A stretch of DNA of 64,000 nucleotides from NCBI GenBank assembly GCA_963736305.1, contig CAVTOD010000005.1, positions 930,001-994,000 on the forward strand. The letters run 5' to 3'. Positions 60,548 through 64,000 of this stretch are shown here, piece after piece (position 1 is the stretch's first letter; each line of letters opens with the position of its first letter). Source of the stretch: DASUPK01 sp963736305. Its GTDB lineage: Bacteria; Actinomycetota; Thermoleophilia; Solirubrobacterales; 70-9. The translations under genes were made by a program, and so were the position numbers. The notes below the pieces were generated by a model that saw only the letters and a program-made list of their open reading frames with translations, did no database searches and had not been told where the DNA came from.

Positions 60548-60930
60548 TAGTCCCAGGAAAAGTCCTGGATGACCTCCGCGTCGCCCTTGGCACGGGGGCT
60601 GAACGCCAGGAGCACGAGGTCCTCGTCCCCGGCCTCGAAGGCCCGGATCACCGAAGGTCCGATCCGAACCGCGTCGAGCGGACCGACATCCTCGAACTCG
60701 TCGTCGAGCTTCACCCGGCCGCTGCCCGAGATCACGACGTAGATCTCCTCCATCGTCTCGTGCTTGTGGGCGAAGGGCTGGCGCTGGCCGGCCTTCACCA
60801 CCTGGTAGGAGATGCCGCTCGTCTCTGAGTTCAGGTCCTCGTGCGCGAAGCGGGCCTCCAGGGAATCGGAGAGCCCCGCCTCGGCGGCTGCATCCTTGGC
60901 CTCGCGCATGTTCTTGATCGTGTAGTCCAG
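60547..60930 (-). CDS. Cupin-domain protein
   Basis: This is a small single-cupin protein with metal-type residues in PFAHKHETMEEIYVVISGSG (HxH...E) and RAFEAGDEDLVLLAF as the second motif region. It may be a metal-binding enzyme or sensor; function unknown. Homologous proteins usually start with a DYTIKN-like segment; that would need CTG 60930, which follows a TAGGCT -10 box by 8 nt. The first ordinary in-frame ATG is 60909, and TTG 60978 is possible but overlaps the divergent gene. Confidence 0.7.
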   Translation of the reverse strand: MDYTIKNMREAKDAAAEAGLSDSLEARFAHEDLNSETSGISYQVVKAGQRQPFAHKHETMEEIYVVISGSGRVKLDDEFEDVGPLDAVRIGPSVIRAFEAGDEDLVLLAFSPRAKGDAEVIQDFSWD

Positions 60931-60938
60931 CGTTGCCG

Positions 60939-60950
60939 AGCCTATACCTT
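60939..60950. promoter_or_regulatory. Adjacent -10 boxes, cupin and GH3 genes
   Basis: TAGGCT (minus, 60944-60939) lies 8 nt before CTG 60930, and TACCTT (plus, 60945-60950) lies 6 nt before GTG 60957. The hexamers abut each other, so the two divergent promoters must compete for polymerase. Confidence 0.5.
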
Positions 60951-60956
60951 GGCGCG

Positions 60957-61980
60957 GTGCTCGCAGCGCTCGCGGCAATCGCCCTGACCGTCGCCGCGCC
61001 GCCCACCGATGATCAGCTGGCCGGGGCGCGCGTGATCACCGGTTTCCCAGGACACCACCCGCCAAAGGCGCTGCGGCGGATGATCTCCTCGGGTGAGGTC
61101 GGAGGCGTGATCCTCTTCGACGGCAACGTGGGGAACCAGAGCTCGGTGCGGCGGCTCACCGGCGAGCTCCAGGCGATTCCCCGCCCGCCCGGCATCGACC
61201 AGCCGTTGCTGATCACCGTCGACCAGGAGGGAGGGCTCGTCAGGCGCCTGCCGGGCCCACCGAAGCCGTCGGCTCGGGAGATCGGCGCTCGGGGAGCCGC
61301 CTTCGCGGAGCGGATTGGGCGGGCGGCAGGCGAGAGCCTGAACTCGATGGGCGTCAACGTCGATCTCGCTCCCGTTCTCGACCTTGGCCGTCCGGGCCGG
61401 GCGATCGAGCAGGAGGGCCGCACCTTCGCGCGCACCCCCGGGGCCGTCTCGCAGGTCGGGGTGGGGTTCGCCCGCGGCTTGGCGGCCGGAGGGGTTGCCG
61501 CGACCGCGAAGCATTTCCCGGGACTGGGTGCCGCCCGCATCAACACCGATAATGCCGTTCAGAAGATCCGCCTGCCCGTGGCGAAGCTCCGCTCGGCCGA
61601 CGAGCAGCCGTTCGCCTCCTTCGCCCAGGCAGGCGGCGCAATGGTGATGCTGAGTACCGCGATCTATCCCGCCCTCTCGGGCAAGCCCGCGGCGCTCTCC
61701 CGGGCGATCGCCACGGGCGAGCTCCGCGACAGGCTCGGTTTCCAGGGCGTCTCGATAACCGACGCCCTCGGGTCGGTCTCTGCGAGGGCGGTCGGCGGCC
61801 CGGCCAAGACGGCGCTCGCGGCCGCGAGGGCTGGGACGGACCTCGTCCTTTTCACCGACCTCAAGGAGCGCCGCCAGGGCCGAGCGCGCTCTCGCCCGCG
61901 GATTGGGAAATGGCGCCCTCGACAGGGCGGAGTCCGAGGCGTCGGTGAACCGGATCCTGGCGTTGCGGTCCGCGCCCTAG
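60957..61980 (+). pseudogene. Glycoside hydrolase family 3 (NagZ-like), +1 frameshift
   Basis: The protein has an N-terminal signal (LAALAAIALTVAAPP). GH3 N-acetylhexosaminidase motifs follow: GVILFDGNVGNQSSV, LLITVDQEGGLVRRLPGPP, KHFPGLGAARINTDNAV and the Asp nucleophile region GVSITDALGSVS. Near 61868-61872 one extra C (GAGCGCCGCC instead of GAGGCCGCC) shifts the frame. The true ending, RALARGLGNGALDRAESEAS to LRSAP, lies in the next frame and stops at 61978-61980. The long open frame continuing past 62000 is antisense to the sigma gene. Role: peptidoglycan-derived GlcNAc turnover (inference). Confidence 0.82.
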
Positions 61981-63059
61981 GCGGCGTCGCGCAGGGCTTC
62001 GACCTCGCGCGCCTGGGCGAGGCGCTCCAGGGCACGGCCCTCGAGCTCCTTCACCTCGCTCGGCTTCAGCTCCAGGCGCCGGGAGGCCTCGCGGAGCGGA
62101 GTCGGCTCGTCGCCATTGATCCCGTAACGCAGCTGGATCACCTTGCGCTCGTCCTCCGGGAGCTCCTGGACGGCGTTGCGAAGCGTGTTGTCCTGGAGGC
62201 TCAGCTGAACCTCCTCGGCGGGGCCCGTGCGCTCGTCCTGGATGAACTCGCCGAGCGCCGATGCGTCCTCGTCGCCCACCGGCCGGTCGAGGCTGGTGAC
62301 CACCCTGGTCAGGTCACGGATCTCCTCGACCTGAGCCGGCTCGATCTCGGCAGCCTGGGCGACCTCTTCGGTCGTCGGGTCACGTCCGAGCTTGGTCGCC
62401 AGCTCGCGCTCGGTCCGCATCACCTTGCGCTCCCGCTGCGCGACCTGGTTCGGCACGCGGATGGTCCGCTCCTTCGACTCCAGGGCGCGCTGGATCGCCT
62501 GCCGGATCCAGAACGTCGCGTAGGTGGAGAACTTGTAGCCCTTGCGCCAATCGAACTTCTCCGAGGCGCGGATCAGGCCGAGGATCCCTTCCTGGATCAG
62601 ATCGAGGAGGTTGAGGTCCTGGCGCATGTAGCGGCGGGCGTTGGAGACGACCAACCTCAGGTTCGAGTTGATCAGGCGCTCCTTGGCCGCCAGGTCACCG
62701 CGCTCGACCGCCTGGGCAAGCTCGATTTCCTCCTCCTTCGTCAGGAGCGGGTACTTGCGCATCTCGTTGAAGAACAGCTGGAGGGCGTCCGTGGTCTGCT
62801 CGGCGAGCTCGTCGTTGCGGTAGCCCGCCTGCTCGGCCTGCTTCTTGCCGCAGTCGTCCTCGATCGAGAGCCCCGTGGCCTCGATGCGCTCGTGCACGAC
62901 CTGCTCCTCTTCGTCGGAGAGGTTCATCTCCTGGACCAACGAATCAACCTCCGAAAGATCGACGCAGTCCGCAGGGCGACCGCCTTCGATGAGGGCGGTA
63001 ACGCGCTCCTCGACGCCTGGGTCGAGCTCCACTGCGGTCGGGTTCATTTCCTCAGCCAT
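61977..63059 (-). CDS. RNA polymerase sigma-70 family factor (RpoD-like)
   Basis: This 360-residue sigma factor has an acidic N-terminal region (1-88), region 1.2 (DALQLFFNEMRKYPLLTKEE), region 2 with NLRLVVSNARRYMRQDLNLL, LIQEGILGLIRASEKFDWRK and YKFSTYATFWIRQAIQRAL, region 3, and region 4 with DERKVIQLRYGINGDEPTPL. The 4.2 recognition part is SRRLELKPSEVKELEGRALE, diverging from the usual RERIRQIEAKAL. It may be a group 2 paralog with altered -35 contacts. ATG 63059 is chosen; its stop shares CTAG with the GH3 stop. Confidence 0.88.
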   Translation of the reverse strand: MAEEMNPTAVELDPGVEERVTALIEGGRPADCVDLSEVDSLVQEMNLSDEEEQVVHERIEATGLSIEDDCGKKQAEQAGYRNDELAEQTTDALQLFFNEMRKYPLLTKEEEIELAQAVERGDLAAKERLINSNLRLVVSNARRYMRQDLNLLDLIQEGILGLIRASEKFDWRKGYKFSTYATFWIRQAIQRALESKERTIRVPNQVAQRERKVMRTERELATKLGRDPTTEEVAQAAEIEPAQVEEIRDLTRVVTSLDRPVGDEDASALGEFIQDERTGPAEEVQLSLQDNTLRNAVQELPEDERKVIQLRYGINGDEPTPLREASRRLELKPSEVKELEGRALERLAQAREVEALRDAA

Positions 63060-63197
63060 GATTGCCCTCTGCACAGGGTCCCAAACCGGCGTCTCGGGCG
63101 CACCGAGCCGATCAGATCCCTTCGATAGTCTGCCGCCTGGCGTTCGCAACCGGGGGGACGCGGGCCGGTAGGAAGCACTCGCCGATATGGAGGTCCG

Positions 63198-64000
63198 TTG
63201 AGAGTTCTGGCATCGATAGTCGCGGGTCGACGCACGAAGTGGGCGATCCTCGTCCTCTGGATCCTCGCCGCGGTTGCGATGTCGCCGCTCGGAGGCAAGC
63301 TTTCCGACGTCACCACCGACGACACGGAGTCGTTTCTTCCGTCGAAGGCGGAGTCCACCCAGGTCGTCCGCACGCTCGACCACGACTTCCCGGCGAAGGA
63401 GACCGCGCTTGCGCTCGTCGTCTACCAGAACAAGGACGGCCTGACCCCGGCCAACTACGCGAGGATCACTTCCGACGCCCGGAAGATCGAGGCGGAGCCG
63501 GCCAAGATCCCGCTGACGAAGAGCCAGCCGCCGGTGCTGCCGGCCCCCACCGGGCCGACCTCGAAGCTCGTTTCCCCGAACCATCAGGTCGCGTATGCCG
63601 TCTACACGTTCCCGACCGACTTCGACCACGAGTCCGACTGGGGCAAGGCGATGCGCGACATCACGGACTCGAACACGGGTGACGTGAACGTCTACGTCAC
63701 CGGCGACGTCGGCTTCAACACCGACGCCGAGGAGGTCTTCAGCGGCCTGGACACGAAGCTGCTGTTCGCGACCGTCCTGCTCGTTCTCGTCCTGCTCGGG
63801 GCCATCTACCGCTCGGCGCTGGTGGCGATCTCCCCGCTGATCGTCGTCTTCATCGCCTACCAGTTCGCGACCGGGCTGATCTACCTCTTCGCCAAGTCCG
63901 GGGCCACCGTCTCATCCAACAGCACGGGGATCATCGTGGTGCTGATGTTCGGGGTGGGGACCGACTACTGCCTCTTATTGGTCTCCAGATACAGAGAGGA
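63198..64000 (+). CDS. MMPL/RND family transporter, 3' end outside window
   Basis: 267 codons are visible from TTG 63198, preceded by GGAGG at 4 nt. The product is MRVLASIVAGRRTKWAILVL (TM1), then an extracytoplasmic domain (LDHDFPAKETALALVVYQNK, YVTGDVGFNTDAEEVF). TM2-4 follow, with LLFATVLLVLVLLGAIYRSA and the proton-relay-type motif GIIVVLMFGVGTDYCLLLVS. MMPL proteins export lipids or drugs in actinobacteria. It diverges from the sigma gene across 138 bp. Confidence 0.88.
   Translation, partial: MRVLASIVAGRRTKWAILVLWILAAVAMSPLGGKLSDVTTDDTESFLPSKAESTQVVRTLDHDFPAKETALALVVYQNKDGLTPANYARITSDARKIEAEPAKIPLTKSQPPVLPAPTGPTSKLVSPNHQVAYAVYTFPTDFDHESDWGKAMRDITDSNTGDVNVYVTGDVGFNTDAEEVFSGLDTKLLFATVLLVLVLLGAIYRSALVAISPLIVVFIAYQFATGLIYLFAKSGATVSSNSTGIIVVLMFGVGTDYCLLLVSRYRE

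Noticed and set aside
60933..63128. 731-residue open frame on the plus strand
   Set aside because: It is GH3 up to about 61868, then out-of-frame and antisense to the sigma factor gene; the high-GC antisense frame stays open by codon bias.

Overview
The window is high-GC bacterial DNA that reads as an actinobacterium. The style of the secreted proteins, the r-protein operon layout and the abundance of short or absent 5' leaders point to class Thermoleophilia (Solirubrobacterales or a relative). That placement is an inference from protein style, not from a database search. The first 24 kb is the translation core and the remaining 40 kb is a mosaic of housekeeping and accessory genes on both strands. 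Three genes carry small GC-run indels, so the source may be a draft or metagenome assembly.

Region 1 (1-24 kb): a small membrane protein and a HAD-like protein on the minus strand, then the str block (rpsL, rpsG, fusA, tuf). rpsG and fusA are separated by two inverted paralogous membrane-protein genes. The S10/spc/alpha supercluster follows: rpsJ, rplCDWB, rpsS, rplV, rpsC, rplP, rpmC, rpsQ, rplNXE, rpsN, rpsH, rplFR, rpsE, rpmD, rplO, secY, adk, map, rpmJ, rpsM, rpsK, rpsD, rpoA, rplQ. Nearly all junctions are ATGA, TGATG or GTGA overlaps. infA is missing from its usual place. Several r-proteins carry long low-complexity charged extensions (L22 basic; S17, L5 and S5 acidic or Ala/Pro/Glu-rich).

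The most unusual feature is a family of 130-166 bp elements that exactly fill four otherwise tight junctions (rpsL/rpsG, rplB/rpsS, rplX/rplE, rpmJ/rpsM), with a degenerate fifth copy after rpsG. Each begins at the upstream stop codon and ends at the downstream start codon. Each has terminal arms that are complementary within a copy but differ in sequence between copies, which is covariation. Each is also open from end to end as a 42-54 codon mini-ORF whose stop codon overlaps the next gene's start (TAATG, TGATG or TAGTG). They look like stop-to-start bridges that preserve translational coupling.

Region 2 (24-36 kb): truA, an FTR1-type iron permease behind a DtxR/IdeR-like box, surE, ligA, a SnoaL-like protein, a PBP4-type carboxypeptidase, a patatin phospholipase, a frameshifted SDR, a glycerate kinase without a normal start codon, a FadD-type acyl-CoA synthetase, and a 58-residue protein of unknown function behind the best promoter in the window.

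Region 3 (36-53 kb): a Nif3-like protein, a membrane-anchored DsbA-like protein, a sulfatase diverging from a two-domain VOC dioxygenase, two secreted proteins, a vapBC-type toxin-antitoxin pair, tRNA-Pro(CGG), a TVP38-like protein diverging from sodA, a cholesterol-oxidase-like GMC enzyme diverging from a TetR regulator over a repeated operator, an MCE-like fragment, an SCP2 protein, a PNPOx-like protein, a Nudix hydrolase and rubredoxin.

Region 4 (53-64 kb): biotin genes (bioA; bioB-bioF-bioD) split by a marR-MFS pair, a cupin, a GH3 enzyme, a sigma-70 family factor and the start of an MMPL/RND transporter. bioF and the GH3 gene each carry a +1 frameshift. Across regions 2-4, many genes have a TANNNT -10 box only 6-10 nt before the start codon, which implies widespread leaderless transcription.
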